Shown: piece after piece, positions 15,225 to 24,648 of the stretch | How the letters are laid out: every line of letters starts with the position of its first letter | Position numbering within the stretch: position 1 is the stretch's first letter | Assembly (NCBI RefSeq): GCF_022347565.1 | Contig: NZ_JAKRGH010000006.1 | Location: forward strand, 1-64,000 | Reading direction: 5' to 3' | Origin: Vibrio sp. Of7-15 | GTDB taxonomy: Bacteria > Pseudomonadota > Gammaproteobacteria > Enterobacterales > Vibrionaceae | DNA length: 64,000 nucleotides | Notes under the pieces: generated by a model | Seen by the model: the letters and a program-made list of their open reading frames with translations, nothing else | Databases searched by the model: none | What the model was told of the DNA's origin: nothing | Position numbers and translations under genes: made by a program

Positions 15225-18200
15225 TTATTTAGTGATTGGTGTAAATACACCGCTCCATAAATCACCTTCGGCATTTGCATCAACGCCTTTCCAGTCTGTC
15301 GCCCTTGAGAAAGCTTTGATGCTGTATTCAAGGCCGTTAGTATCAACGATAGCTAGGAAGTCATGAGCGGTGTACGCTTCACCTTTATTGTTAGTACCCG
15401 TGATGATGACTTTTAGGATGCCATTGCTATCAACGCTCCAAGTAGCATTTGCTGACTTATTACCATCATAAACAAATGCGCCTGTACCATCGCTATTTAG
15501 GCGATATTCTTCATAATCATCTTCTGCTTCATTAATAGAGGTTAGGGTTAAACCTTGCTCTAAGAACTTATCGCTAAATTTCGCTCGGTTACCCGTTTGA
15601 TTATTCGTTTGGGCTAGGCAAGCGCTGACTGATTGCGTGAACTCTTCATAAGTACGGTACGTATTCGGGCTGTCAGTTTCATCGTTCCAGTCTGAATCCA
15701 TGATCTCACAAGAGTGTATTTGATCTAGCTCTTCAACGTCTTTGTAAGTGACATTCCAGATGCTTTTGTCATCCGTGTCAAAGGTTGCAAACTCTAGCGT
15801 GTGGTAATCATCTTTGATTAAACGCATTAGTGTTAGAAGTTCAGATTGATCTTCATTGTAGAGTTCAAGGTTACCTTCTGAGTTAACCAGCCATTTACGC
15901 GCTTTAGCAACAGTATTACGGTAGTAAACCGCATCACCATTGTCTGAGAAGATCAGAGTTCGAGTTTGGTTTGAGCCATTGACTCGTGTGAGCTTAGCGC
16001 CAATAACGTCTTGAGTGGTCCCTGTTGGTAAATCAGTACATGCTGCTAATTGAGCGTTGAACTCTTCAATCGTAGCACCACTTTCTTTTTCAGTGATTTT
16101 ACATGTTGTTGGTTCTGGGTTTACAGCGCGCTCTTTTTCAGTAACTACCGTTGCCCAAATGGAAGAGAAGCTTTCCAATTGCTCTGCATTGTTGTATTCA
16201 GATGCAGCTTCAAACGTTTTTAATGCCCACTGGCCTTCAGATTGATCAGTGATCACCCATAGCCATTTACTGGACTCTTCACCATCAGTGTAGTGAAGGT
16301 TTAAAACGCCATTAGTAATTGACCACTGGCGAGTGTAGTCACCACCTTCACTCTTATACACGGTTGCAGTGCCATCAGCATTAAAAGTGTAATCACGGAG
16401 AGTGCCGTTTGAGCGTTCACGTTGGAAGTTTTTACCTGAGATCATCTCAGCAGTGATTGGCGTAGACATGCCACCACACTCTGCTAATACAGTATTAAAC
16501 TCAGCTTCTGTTGCTCCGTTTTCTTTATCGCCGATGTAGCATGGCTCAAATTCAACGTCTAGTTCAGAAAGCAGCGCATCTTTTGCCGTCGGGTTGTACA
16601 TGGCTACGTCATTTTCTGCTGCGTCTTTGTCCGAAGCTTTGTTTACGCTGCCGAAGTGAACTTTACCGTTGTATGCCGAAAGTAACACATCGGCATCTCT
16701 GTCATACCACTGCTCTTTCCATGCTGTGATTACCTTATCTGGAACGGTGAACTGAACGATATCAACATTGTTTATCGTCGTCATTGTCCAAGTGCCAGAG
16801 TCTACCAGTTCAACAGGGGCATCAGAGCTGATTTCCCAGTGCCAGTCATAGTAGTTAGCTTGTCCGCCTTTTACTAGCTCAACACCAATATGGTAACCAA
16901 GAGCAACGCCTTTAACAGAGCCAGATCTGGCACCGTCACCCGCCGATGTATCCGAAATCATTTCCGCCACAGTTGGTGTTACGAAGCTATCTCCTTGGCC
17001 ATCATTACCATGCCAGAACCAAGGTGAGTCGTTATGCAGCTCATAAATGTCTTGCTTAGGCGTAAGAGTTAGAATTGCCGCTTCAGAACCTTGTGGGAAT
17101 GTTGCATCTTCATCATGTAGAGAATCAGACCAATCACCACCGTACTCTTCTAAAAGGAGAGTCGACAGATCTTTTACTGTACCTGTTACAGAGTATGAAA
17201 TACTTGGTGCACTGGTTGGAGAAACAGAAATGTTGTTGCCATCGATGGTGAATGTGTAGTCTTCATTGACATCTTGCCAACCAGAAGCAGTAAGAAGCAC
17301 TTCACTCTCAACACCTGGCGCAACCGTGGTGAGTGTGCCGTCGGTATTCACTTTTGATAGGTTGCTTTGTGGTGCTGTATTACCATTAGGGGTAAATTCT
17401 TGTAAGAAGAACTGCCCATTACCATGGTCGTTTTCAGACCATAGTGAGTAGAAGGTGCTGTTTTTGTTTATAAAGTCGACAACTTTAGATGTTTCAGGTT
17501 GGCCAACATCAGGGTTTGTTGGATCAAGGTCGTCTTCATCGCTAATACCATCATTATCATCATCGGTATCAGCGTTGTTACCTGTGCCATCTTGATCTGA
17601 ATCTTCAGACTCAGAAGGATCTGATGGGAATGCATCTTTATCATCTGATACCCCGTCGTTATCGTCATCAGTATCAGCGTTGTTACCAATGCCATCGCCG
17701 TCGGTATCGATAGATTCTTTATCATCGAGATCGAACGCGTCATCTTCATCAGATACACCGTCATTGTCGTCATCAGTATCAGCGTTGTTGCCAATGCCAT
17801 CGCCGTCGGTGTCGACAGACTCGGTATCATCAAAATCGAAAGCGTCTTCATCATCGTTTACGCCATCGTTATCGTCATCTAAATCTGCGTTATCACCAGT
17901 GCCATCTTGGTCGAAGTCTGCTGATTCTTTTTCATCAAGTGGGAAGGCATCATCAACATCGGCAACGTTATCGCCGTCGTCATCGGTGTCTTTGTTGTTA
18001 CCAGTACCATCACCATCGGTGTCTAGATACTCAGAACCGTCATTAGGGAATGCATCTTCGGTATCGAGTGAGCCGTCGTTATCATCATCTAAATCCGCGT
18101 TATCGCCTAAGCCATCTTGATCTGAGTCTTTTGATTCATTTTCATCAAATGGCATTTCGTCGGCATCATCTTCTACGCCGTCGTTGTCATCGTCAGTATC

Positions 18201-19022
18201 GGTATTATCACCGCTACCATCTTCGTCCGAATCTAGCCACTCACTTGCGTCATTGGGGAATTTGTCATCGGTATCTGCAACACCGTCATTATCGGTATCA
18301 ACATCAGCATTACCTGCTTGGTTGAAAACAATGTCGTCAAGCTCGGCGTCTGTTTTGGTTTCAATTGTTGTTTTTATTGAATCAATCTTAGAGCTACCTA
18401 GAAGGGAGTTTGAGTTATCAGAAGCCGTTTTTAGCTCAGTTGTTGTTGTTGGTAAAGTGCCTGATGCAACTAGGCTACGAGCACCAAATGCTGCGTCTTT
18501 GTGGCCATCTTCAATGAAATCGCCAAGTACGGCTGCTGCTTCAATACCTAGTTCATTTGCCACAGTCGTAACAGCTTCTGATTCGGTTGCCGTTGGGTTT
18601 GATTCTAGATGCACATGAACAAGTGTGGAAAGAGGGGTGACATCTTGCTGACCCGCTGGTGCTGACATTACGTAGTCGCTAGCAACGGTATTTCCCGTGT
18701 CTTCGTCGACCGTTTTGCCTTTAATTGAGCGCACAACCACAGGATATTGCCCTGGGTTGTCAATTCCTGTTACATCCAGTGATGCTTTACCGCCAGCGCC
18801 AGTAGTGGCACCTGGTTCATTAGCATCTAACTGGAAATCTTTATCTAAATCCAGCCAAACTTGGGCATTTTGTAGGTAGCCATCAATAGCGGTTACGCTG
18901 TAAGACGTTGATGGTGTCGCTGGAGTTGTGTTTGATGAGCTATTGTCATCGCCACCGCCACAACCGACAAGTCCAATTGAACTTGATAGACCAAGCGCAA
19001 TTACTAGTGGTTTTTTTTTCAT
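15225..19022 (-). CDS. Giant lipoprotein with thrombospondin type 3 calcium-binding repeats
   Basis: The start at 19022 gives MKKKPLVIALGLSSSIGLVGC, a signal peptide with lipobox GLVGC. AGGA lies 9-12 nt upstream, and the longer frame to 19067 lacks a site. The mature part begins GGGDDNSSS. A carboxypeptidase-like strand domain (DGYLQNAQVWLDLDKD) follows. Then about eight units of 35-37 residues come, each with D-x-D-x-D-G and F-P-x-D-x-x-E turns, i.e. thrombospondin type 3 repeats that bind Ca2+. The C-terminal 420 residues contain three units opening with a Cys, an EFN/EEF helix and a second Cys. A surface structural or adhesion role is likely. It is monocistronic. Confidence 0.8.
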   Translation of the reverse strand: MKKKPLVIALGLSSSIGLVGCGGGDDNSSSNTTPATPSTSYSVTAIDGYLQNAQVWLDLDKDFQLDANEPGATTGAGGKASLDVTGIDNPGQYPVVVRSIKGKTVDEDTGNTVASDYVMSAPAGQQDVTPLSTLVHVHLESNPTATESEAVTTVANELGIEAAAVLGDFIEDGHKDAAFGARSLVASGTLPTTTTELKTASDNSNSLLGSSKIDSIKTTIETKTDAELDDIVFNQAGNADVDTDNDGVADTDDKFPNDASEWLDSDEDGSGDNTDTDDDNDGVEDDADEMPFDENESKDSDQDGLGDNADLDDDNDGSLDTEDAFPNDGSEYLDTDGDGTGNNKDTDDDGDNVADVDDAFPLDEKESADFDQDGTGDNADLDDDNDGVNDDEDAFDFDDTESVDTDGDGIGNNADTDDDNDGVSDEDDAFDLDDKESIDTDGDGIGNNADTDDDNDGVSDDKDAFPSDPSESEDSDQDGTGNNADTDDDNDGISDEDDLDPTNPDVGQPETSKVVDFINKNSTFYSLWSENDHGNGQFFLQEFTPNGNTAPQSNLSKVNTDGTLTTVAPGVESEVLLTASGWQDVNEDYTFTIDGNNISVSPTSAPSISYSVTGTVKDLSTLLLEEYGGDWSDSLHDEDATFPQGSEAAILTLTPKQDIYELHNDSPWFWHGNDGQGDSFVTPTVAEMISDTSAGDGARSGSVKGVALGYHIGVELVKGGQANYYDWHWEISSDAPVELVDSGTWTMTTINNVDIVQFTVPDKVITAWKEQWYDRDADVLLSAYNGKVHFGSVNKASDKDAAENDVAMYNPTAKDALLSELDVEFEPCYIGDKENGATEAEFNTVLAECGGMSTPITAEMISGKNFQRERSNGTLRDYTFNADGTATVYKSEGGDYTRQWSITNGVLNLHYTDGEESSKWLWVITDQSEGQWALKTFEAASEYNNAEQLESFSSIWATVVTEKERAVNPEPTTCKITEKESGATIEEFNAQLAACTDLPTGTTQDVIGAKLTRVNGSNQTRTLIFSDNGDAVYYRNTVAKARKWLVNSEGNLELYNEDQSELLTLMRLIKDDYHTLEFATFDTDDKSIWNVTYKDVEELDQIHSCEIMDSDWNDETDSPNTYRTYEEFTQSVSACLAQTNNQTGNRAKFSDKFLEQGLTLTSINEAEDDYEEYRLNSDGTGAFVYDGNKSANATWSVDSNGILKVIITGTNNKGEAYTAHDFLAIVDTNGLEYSIKAFSRATDWKGVDANAEGDLWSGVFTPITK
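17518..18310 (-). repeat. Tandem DNA repeats coding for thrombospondin type 3 units
   Basis: Period of about 105-111 bp. Two adjacent units around 17.65-17.86 kb are nearly identical (both contain CCAATGCCATCGCCGTCGGT or a one-base variant, 105 bp apart). Such repeats can expand or contract by recombination. The long reading frames on the opposite strand here are by-products of the repeat composition. Confidence 0.85.
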
Positions 19023-19330
19023 TAAATCCATCCTTGGTGTAATACAGGTGAGATTAAAGACATACAAATATGAATGCTGGTTCTTATTGATTATATTAAT
19101 GAGTGTATTATTAACTAGACGTAAAGTAGATGTACAGGGGTGTTATTGGTATGTTGGTCTGTATTTGGTTTGGGAATATAGAATTGTCTTTTTATTACAT
19201 GGGATTGCGTAAAGAGGATGAAAAAAGAAAAAATATAAAAATTATGAATAGATCACATTCTAGAAGAATGTGTAGGTCATAAAATATTCTTTTCAATAAA
19301 GTCTTTTATATATTTCGTGTTAATTTGTAA
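19023..19330. other. Intergenic region upstream of the calcium-binding lipoprotein
   Basis: A/T-rich, about 300 bp, between two leftward genes. It should hold the promoter of the lipoprotein gene, but no clear -35/-10 pair or hairpin stands out apart from a short TTCTAGAA palindrome near 19258-19265. Confidence 0.4.
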
Positions 19331-21880
19331 CTAGCTGGTCTCATTTAATTCGGCTTTTATTTGTTCAGCTGTTAATAAGATACTTTCTTCTTTTTGCTCA
19401 AGTTCAAGAGACAATTGAATAAAGATGTCTATAAATCCTTCATTATCTAGATGCGCTCCTTTTTCAATGGCTTCGCAAAAATCACCAAGTTGCATAGCTC
19501 CAACGGTTCTTGATGAAGACTTCAGCTTATGGGCGAGCTTCATGGCTTCTTCTTTATCGTAATCTCCGTTTTTATACTCAGCTAATATTTTCATTTCGGG
19601 CAGCACAAGCTCGATATAGTCGCTGAGTGCATAAAGATATTCTTCTTTATCGTCTAAGAAGTAATTGGTAATGACGGAGTTATCTAAATAACTGTCAGTC
19701 TCGGATGTTTTAGGGATATTTTCTGTAGGTGTGCTTACTGTTTCTTCAGGGGGTACTTCTGTATGTGGTTGTGTATGTGAGTGTGGCAGCCATTTTGCCA
19801 GCATGGCTTTTAATTTCAGTAGTTCTGCGGGTTTAGGGAGGTGATCATCCATTCCAACTTCTAAGCATTTATCGGCTTCTCCGACGAGTGCATTAGCAGT
19901 GAAAGCAATAATAGGGACTTCGCGATCTTCATTTTTTTGAATGGCTCGTAGAATTGGAGCCGTTGTATAGCCATCGCGGTTTGGCATGTGGCAATCGAGT
20001 AAAACCAATGAAAACATATGCTGGCGGTACAGCATTTCAGCTTCGATACCATCGTTAGCAATGTGGCATTGATAGCCTAATTTTTGTAGCTGACGTTTTA
20101 CAACATCTTGATTTACTGGGTTATCTTCAGCAACTAAAATAAGTTCATCTTTTAAGTGTTCATTATTTACTTCATCGATACTTTCTTCATAATTTAAGTT
20201 AATAGGGCTTTCTAACCCCATTAATACTCTGAAAGCATAGACAAAATTGGTTATTTTAATTGGGGATGAACCTAATGCTAAATGGGTAGGGGAATAGTGT
20301 TCTATTTCTTTTTGGTCTCTGTTTAGGCAAATTAACTTTAATTGATTAATTATATCTTCAGATATCCCTTCATTTATTAAAATAGAATTAATGGGCTGTT
20401 TGTGATCATAAATCACAACGGTTGGTTCAATAGTATGTGTAGTTTGTTTTATTTCAGATAAAGAACTAGGTTCAACTTTTTGATTTTTAAAGGCATTGAT
20501 ATAGCTGGTGATAATTGTTTGTTTTTTAGGGTCTTGTATTAAGTTTATAAACTTAACCGTTTGAGTTGAGGTATTAAAATCAATGTAATGGTGATCGGTG
20601 ACTTTAAGTTCTATTTCTATTTTAAAATCAGCGCCTTTACCGACTTCACTTTCTACTGAAACATGACCACCCATTAAATGAATGAGGTTTTGTGAAATGG
20701 CAAGACCGAGCCCGGTACCACCAAACTTACGGGTGGTTGAGGACTCTGCTTGAGTAAAAGGTTGGAACAGATCGTCTTGTTTGTCTTTGGCAATACCAAT
20801 GCCGTTATCTTTAATGCTGATCTCCAATAAGATACTGTCGGTTTGTGTTTGTTTATTACGGATGGAAACACAAACAACCCCTTGCTTTTCTTTACTTTTT
20901 GAGAATTTAATGGCATTGCCAATAAGGTTGAACAAAACCTGCCGTAGCCTGACAGGATCCCCTTGTACCTTTTGAGGGATCATGGGGTCAATGTATAAAT
21001 TAAGATGAATATTGTTCGTTTCAGCAGTCGGTACAAGTGTATCCATTACCCCTTCAAACAGAGAGATTGGGGTGAACTCTATTTTTTCTAAGCTGAGTTT
21101 ACCGGCTTCAATTTTTGAAAAGTCGAGAATGTCGTTAATGATGCTAAGTAGTGAAAATGCGGAGTCCCTGATGGTTCCCGTCATGGATTTTTGATCACTA
21201 TTGAGAGGGGAAGTCATTAACAAATCAATCATGCCGATTACACCGTTCATTGGTGTACGAATTTCATGACTCATGGTTGCTAAGAAGTTGGCTTTTGCTT
21301 TTGAAGCGGCTTCTGCTTTTTCTTTGGCTTCTAATAATTGGGATTCGCTGACAATAATGAGTACAGCAATAATGAGATCGAGAATAACCAGCATAAAAGT
21401 TTGCTGAAATAGTACATGAAAGATTTTATCGTTTGCTAAGTTGGGGTCGTAAAAGAGGCTTAGTTCCCCTAAAACCACAGGCTGGCCGAAGTTATCATAT
21501 TGTATGGGGGCACTTATTTTAGTTAACTCTGGAGAGGGGGGATCGGTCAGTGTTTTTACTACCGTTGTATTAGGTTCTTGGTAGTAAGGTTTGCCTAAGA
21601 AGGTGACTGCACCATCGGTACTGCTCACTTTGATGGCGGCAACATGAGGCTCAATAAGCTCCGATTTGAGGTTAATACTGACGGCTTTGTCGTCAAAATT
21701 CCACATGTGAATAGGAAGGTTATTTTGAAGACGTATCAAGGTGTTTTGATTGTCTCGCTTCAAATCTTCCACAAGCCGATTTTTTTCATTAAGAAAATTG
21801 TAATAACCAAATAAAGCAAGGATCAGCGTAATAACGATGACGATCTTACTTATAAATCGGAGTTTTATCGTTTTATACAT
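19331..21880 (-). CDS. Hybrid sensor histidine kinase (HisKA-HATPase-REC-Hpt)
   Basis: 849-aa inner-membrane phosphorelay kinase. Transmembrane segments lie at about 12-28 and 161-178, with a roughly 130-residue periplasmic sensor between them. The phospho-accepting His205 lies in MSHEIRTPMNG. The ATPase domain shows NLIGNAIKFS, DNGIGI and GGTGLGLAIS. A second segment of about 130 residues is a degenerate receiver (VVIYDHKQP). The true receiver has AEDNPVNQ (about 573) and LLDCHMPNRDG with the acceptor Asp. The C-terminal Hpt domain carries AHKLKSSSRTVGA. The ArcB/BarA/LuxN-type layout is complete. No cognate response regulator is adjacent, and the signal is unknown. Confidence 0.9.
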   Translation of the reverse strand: MYKTIKLRFISKIVIVITLILALFGYYNFLNEKNRLVEDLKRDNQNTLIRLQNNLPIHMWNFDDKAVSINLKSELIEPHVAAIKVSSTDGAVTFLGKPYYQEPNTTVVKTLTDPPSPELTKISAPIQYDNFGQPVVLGELSLFYDPNLANDKIFHVLFQQTFMLVILDLIIAVLIIVSESQLLEAKEKAEAASKAKANFLATMSHEIRTPMNGVIGMIDLLMTSPLNSDQKSMTGTIRDSAFSLLSIINDILDFSKIEAGKLSLEKIEFTPISLFEGVMDTLVPTAETNNIHLNLYIDPMIPQKVQGDPVRLRQVLFNLIGNAIKFSKSKEKQGVVCVSIRNKQTQTDSILLEISIKDNGIGIAKDKQDDLFQPFTQAESSTTRKFGGTGLGLAISQNLIHLMGGHVSVESEVGKGADFKIEIELKVTDHHYIDFNTSTQTVKFINLIQDPKKQTIITSYINAFKNQKVEPSSLSEIKQTTHTIEPTVVIYDHKQPINSILINEGISEDIINQLKLICLNRDQKEIEHYSPTHLALGSSPIKITNFVYAFRVLMGLESPINLNYEESIDEVNNEHLKDELILVAEDNPVNQDVVKRQLQKLGYQCHIANDGIEAEMLYRQHMFSLVLLDCHMPNRDGYTTAPILRAIQKNEDREVPIIAFTANALVGEADKCLEVGMDDHLPKPAELLKLKAMLAKWLPHSHTQPHTEVPPEETVSTPTENIPKTSETDSYLDNSVITNYFLDDKEEYLYALSDYIELVLPEMKILAEYKNGDYDKEEAMKLAHKLKSSSRTVGAMQLGDFCEAIEKGAHLDNEGFIDIFIQLSLELEQKEESILLTAEQIKAELNETS

Positions 21881-22065
21881 AGAGTGATCAAGGCCCTAAC
21901 TGCTTTATACAATGCCTTATCGCACTCTTTATTGACTCTAAAGTGAGTGTGATAAGGACAGAAACTTGTTTTCAATGTTGAGTATAGTCAAAAATTGAAA
22001 TTGCATTTAAGGATAAATATTTGATCTCAACGCAATATTAGATCTTTGCGAGGTATGCACGACTC

Positions 22066-22245
22066 TTACTTTTTTTCAAAGTCGTTCTTTACAATTTCTA
22101 GCGCGCTTAAAATGGTGCTTTTTGGCAGCTCACTGCTTTCTAAAAGGTAGATGAGATCGACGGCAAGCTTAATGTCATCGGGAGCGCTGTCTAGACCAGA
22201 TGGTTGGGTGTCATTGTCTGTATTTTGTTTTGAAGAGTCTGCCAA
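22066..22245 (-). CDS. ybaM: YbaM-family small protein (DUF2496), TTG start
   Basis: 59 aa, reading from TTG 22245 with AAGAAGGT about 8 nt upstream. The core [20 protein letters not shown] followed by [19 protein letters not shown] matches the E. coli YbaM/DUF2496 pattern closely. The N-terminal 20 residues are polar and poorly conserved. It follows the deacetylase gene on the same strand with 14 bp between them, so both are probably co-transcribed. The function of the family is unknown. Confidence 0.85.
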   Translation of the reverse strand: MADSSKQNTDNDTQPSGLDSAPDDIKLAVDLIYLLESSELPKSTILSALEIVKNDFEKK

Positions 22246-22259
22246 AGTGTATACCTTCT

Positions 22260-23183
22260 TTACTTAATAAAAATGTCAAACGCAGCGTCAAAAAGTTGCT
22301 GGTGCAACGGGATAAGGTGTTCATGCTGAGTATGATAGCCACCACCAACAACAGCAGCAATAGGAATATTATGCTGTTGACAGTGGGTTAGAATGAAACG
22401 GTCTCTTTGCAGAATCCCTTCTTTACAGACATTAAAGTAACCCAGTTCATCATCAACATGAATGTCGACACCAGCGTCGTAAATAATCAGATCGGGTTGG
22501 TGAATCCGCGTGGCCATTTCGATAACAGGAATGATGGCATCTAGGTATTGAATGGTGTTGGTGCCTCTTTCTAGTGGTAGATCGTAGTTGGACAGCGGTT
22601 TTCGAGCAGGGAAGTTTTTGTCGCAGTGGACCGATAACGTGATGATGTTGGGGTGATCCGAAAATAGTGTGGCGGTTCCATCACCATGATGCACGTCGCA
22701 ATCAATAATTAGTATGGTATCAACATCTGGATGTTTTAGTGCGTGGTGTGCAGCAATGGCTAAGTCATTAAATACGCAAAATCCACTGCCAAAATCATAA
22801 TGAGCATGGTGATAGCCACCACTTAAATGTAAAGCGATACCGTGCTCTAGAGCTAGTTGTGCAGTGAGAGTAGTGCCAGCGGCTGAAGTCAGTGTTCGCT
22901 CTAGTAGCGCTTCACTCCAAGGGAAACCAATGCGTCGCATTTTTGCAGCTGGCAAAGTGTTTTGTACGATATGATCTACGTATTCAGGATGATGTATTTC
23001 TTTAATGTGTTCTGGTGTTAGTGGGGTTGGTTGATGAAAAGAGATGTTGTGTTTGATTTGCGGGTTTTGTGTGTATTGCTTTTGAATGGCGTCAAAGAGA
23101 AGGCGATATTTCGTAATAGGGTAGCGGTGCTCGCTTGGTAATGGTAATTCTGAATAGATCGGGTGATAGACTAACGGGATCAT
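22260..23183 (-). CDS. Histone-deacetylase-family (AcuC/HDAC-like) amidohydrolase
   Basis: 307 aa. Zinc-dependent deacetylase fold: [21 protein letters not shown] carries the His pair and the substrate loop. [10 protein letters not shown] supplies the Asp-x-His zinc ligands, DAGVD the second Asp, and [10 protein letters not shown] the closing loop. The substrate could be acetyl-lysine, acetylpolyamine or another amide; sequence does not decide. It is the first gene of a pair with ybaM. A terminator of the upstream cob operon lies between it and cobO, so it needs its own promoter. Confidence 0.85.
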   Translation of the reverse strand: MIPLVYHPIYSELPLPSEHRYPITKYRLLFDAIQKQYTQNPQIKHNISFHQPTPLTPEHIKEIHHPEYVDHIVQNTLPAAKMRRIGFPWSEALLERTLTSAAGTTLTAQLALEHGIALHLSGGYHHAHYDFGSGFCVFNDLAIAAHHALKHPDVDTILIIDCDVHHGDGTATLFSDHPNIITLSVHCDKNFPARKPLSNYDLPLERGTNTIQYLDAIIPVIEMATRIHQPDLIIYDAGVDIHVDDELGYFNVCKEGILQRDRFILTHCQQHNIPIAAVVGGGYHTQHEHLIPLHQQLFDAAFDIFIK

Positions 23184-23217
23184 CTTTTGTTTCTTCTGCT
23201 AGTATCGTAGATAGAAA

Positions 23218-23241
23218 AACAGGCTTACGAATAAGCCTGTT
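23218..23241 (-). terminator. Intrinsic terminator of the cobTSO operon
   Basis: AACAGGCTTA pairs with TAAGCCTGTT over 4 nt. On the minus strand a TTTTT tract follows at once. It sits 27 bp after the cobO stop. Confidence 0.85.
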
Positions 23242-23267
23242 AAAGAAAGTTATTATAAGGGGTATGA

Positions 23268-23873
23268 TTACCAATCAATGCCTTTGAGTGCTTTGACTCC
23301 GGAGTCGAAGGCATGCTTTACATTTTTTACTTCAGACACGGTATCTGCCATTTCAATCAATGTTCTGTGAGCACCTCGGCCAGTAATGACAACAGATTGC
23401 ATGCTTGGGCGATTATTTAATGCTTCAACCACTTCATCAAGCTCGACGTAGCCATAGCTGACCATGTAGGTAAGTTCATCTAAAAGAACCACGTCTAAGC
23501 TCTCATCAGCCAGCATTTTCTTACATTCTTGCCAGATTTCTTGAGCCGCTGCGGTATCAGCTTCTTTATTTTGCGTTTCCCATGTGAACCCTGTGGCCAT
23601 CACATGAAAAGTAACACCATGTTGGGTAAGGAGGTTTCTTTCTCCGCAGTCCCAAGTACCCTTAATGAACTGAGCGACACCACAGGTTAACCCGTGGCCA
23701 ACTGCGCGAGCGACAGTACCAAAACCTGACGTTGATTTTCCTTTGCCATTACCTGTAATAATGAGCAGAAGGCCTTTTTCTTCTTGTGCGGCGGCGATCC
23801 GTGCATCAACATTCTCTTTTACTTTCTGTTGACGTGCCTTATGACGAGTTTCTTTATTGGTTTCGGTAGTCAT
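23268..23873 (-). CDS. cobO: Cob(I)yrinic acid a,c-diamide adenosyltransferase
   Basis: Also called BtuR or CobA in enterics. It transfers the adenosyl group of ATP to cobalt(I) corrinoids. At 201 aa it is of normal size. The P-loop-like ATP site is ITGNGKGKSTSG, with the family motifs AQFIKGTW, LDELTYMVSYGY and VITGRGAH. It is the last gene of the cobT-cobS-cobO operon, 10 bp after cobS, and serves both de novo synthesis and salvage. Confidence 0.92.
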   Translation of the reverse strand: MTTETNKETRHKARQQKVKENVDARIAAAQEEKGLLLIITGNGKGKSTSGFGTVARAVGHGLTCGVAQFIKGTWDCGERNLLTQHGVTFHVMATGFTWETQNKEADTAAAQEIWQECKKMLADESLDVVLLDELTYMVSYGYVELDEVVEALNNRPSMQSVVITGRGAHRTLIEMADTVSEVKNVKHAFDSGVKALKGIDW

Positions 23874-23883
23874 GGGTTAATCT

Positions 23884-24648
23884 CTAGTTTACGGTAAGAG
23901 CAACAAGCACTAAGTAGCCAGTGATTTCAATCAGTTGTTGTGCAGCACCAAGGCAATCGCCAGTGTATCCGCCTAAATGACGGTTGAACCAAATAATGCA
24001 TAGGCGTCGAACTAATAAGGCACTTAGGAAGACGGCAAAAGCATAACCTAAAGGCAGTAATAAAAGCAGAACAACAGCTGCAGTTAAGCTTAGTACTTTA
24101 ATGTCAAATAAGGTTTGAACATTCGCCAGCGGTTTTACTTTGCTTTCTTTATCTGCTTGCACATAAGGCAGAGCACAAATAATGCTTGCCGCACCAACAC
24201 GGCTGATAGTGTGCATCACAATCAGAGCAATAGCAGGATGACTGACTTCTTGTAAAGCAAACCACTTAAAACCAAGCACAGTAACAAGTGCTAACGTACC
24301 ATATGTTCCCACTCTGGAATCTTTCATGATTTCAAGTTTGCGTTTTGGCTCCCAAGCACCACCAAAGCCATCAAAAACATCAGCAAGGCCATCTTCGTGG
24401 AAACCGCCTGTTAACCACAAACCCATTAAGATAGCGATGCCCGCTGATAATGAATCTGGTAGGAACAGGTTAGCAATGCAGTAAGCGGCTGCGGAGATTA
24501 AACCAACGACTAAACCCACAGCACCAAAGTAGCGGTTAGCTTGATTAAGTTTTTCTGCACTGTAATCGATTTTACAGATCACTGGGATACGAGTAAAAAA
24601 CGAAAGGGCAATTAAAAAGAGTTCAAATTCTTGACGAAGCTTAATCAA
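23884..24648 (-). CDS. cobS: Adenosylcobinamide-GDP ribazoletransferase (cobalamin synthase)
   Basis: Integral membrane enzyme joining adenosylcobinamide-GDP with alpha-ribazole (or its phosphate) to give adenosylcobalamin. 254 aa with several helices. The active-site motif GGFHEDGLADVFDGFGG is present (about 81-97), with conserved DSRVGTYG after it. It overlaps the cobT stop by 4 bp, so translation is coupled. CobU, which makes the GDP-activated substrate, is not in the window. Confidence 0.93.
   Translation of the reverse strand: MIKLRQEFELFLIALSFFTRIPVICKIDYSAEKLNQANRYFGAVGLVVGLISAAAYCIANLFLPDSLSAGIAILMGLWLTGGFHEDGLADVFDGFGGAWEPKRKLEIMKDSRVGTYGTLALVTVLGFKWFALQEVSHPAIALIVMHTISRVGAASIICALPYVQADKESKVKPLANVQTLFDIKVLSLTAAVVLLLLLPLGYAFAVFLSALLVRRLCIIWFNRHLGGYTGDCLGAAQQLIEITGYLVLVALTVN

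Noticed and set aside
17518-18310. CRISPR-like direct repeats
   Set aside because: Units are 105-111 bp, coding, and have no unique spacers of constant length.
17468-18618. Long Ser/Pro-, His/Arg- and Met/Thr-rich frames on both strands over the TSP3 region
   Set aside because: They are mirror images of the DxDxDG repeat codons, have skewed composition, and lack ribosome sites. The lipoprotein frame explains the region.
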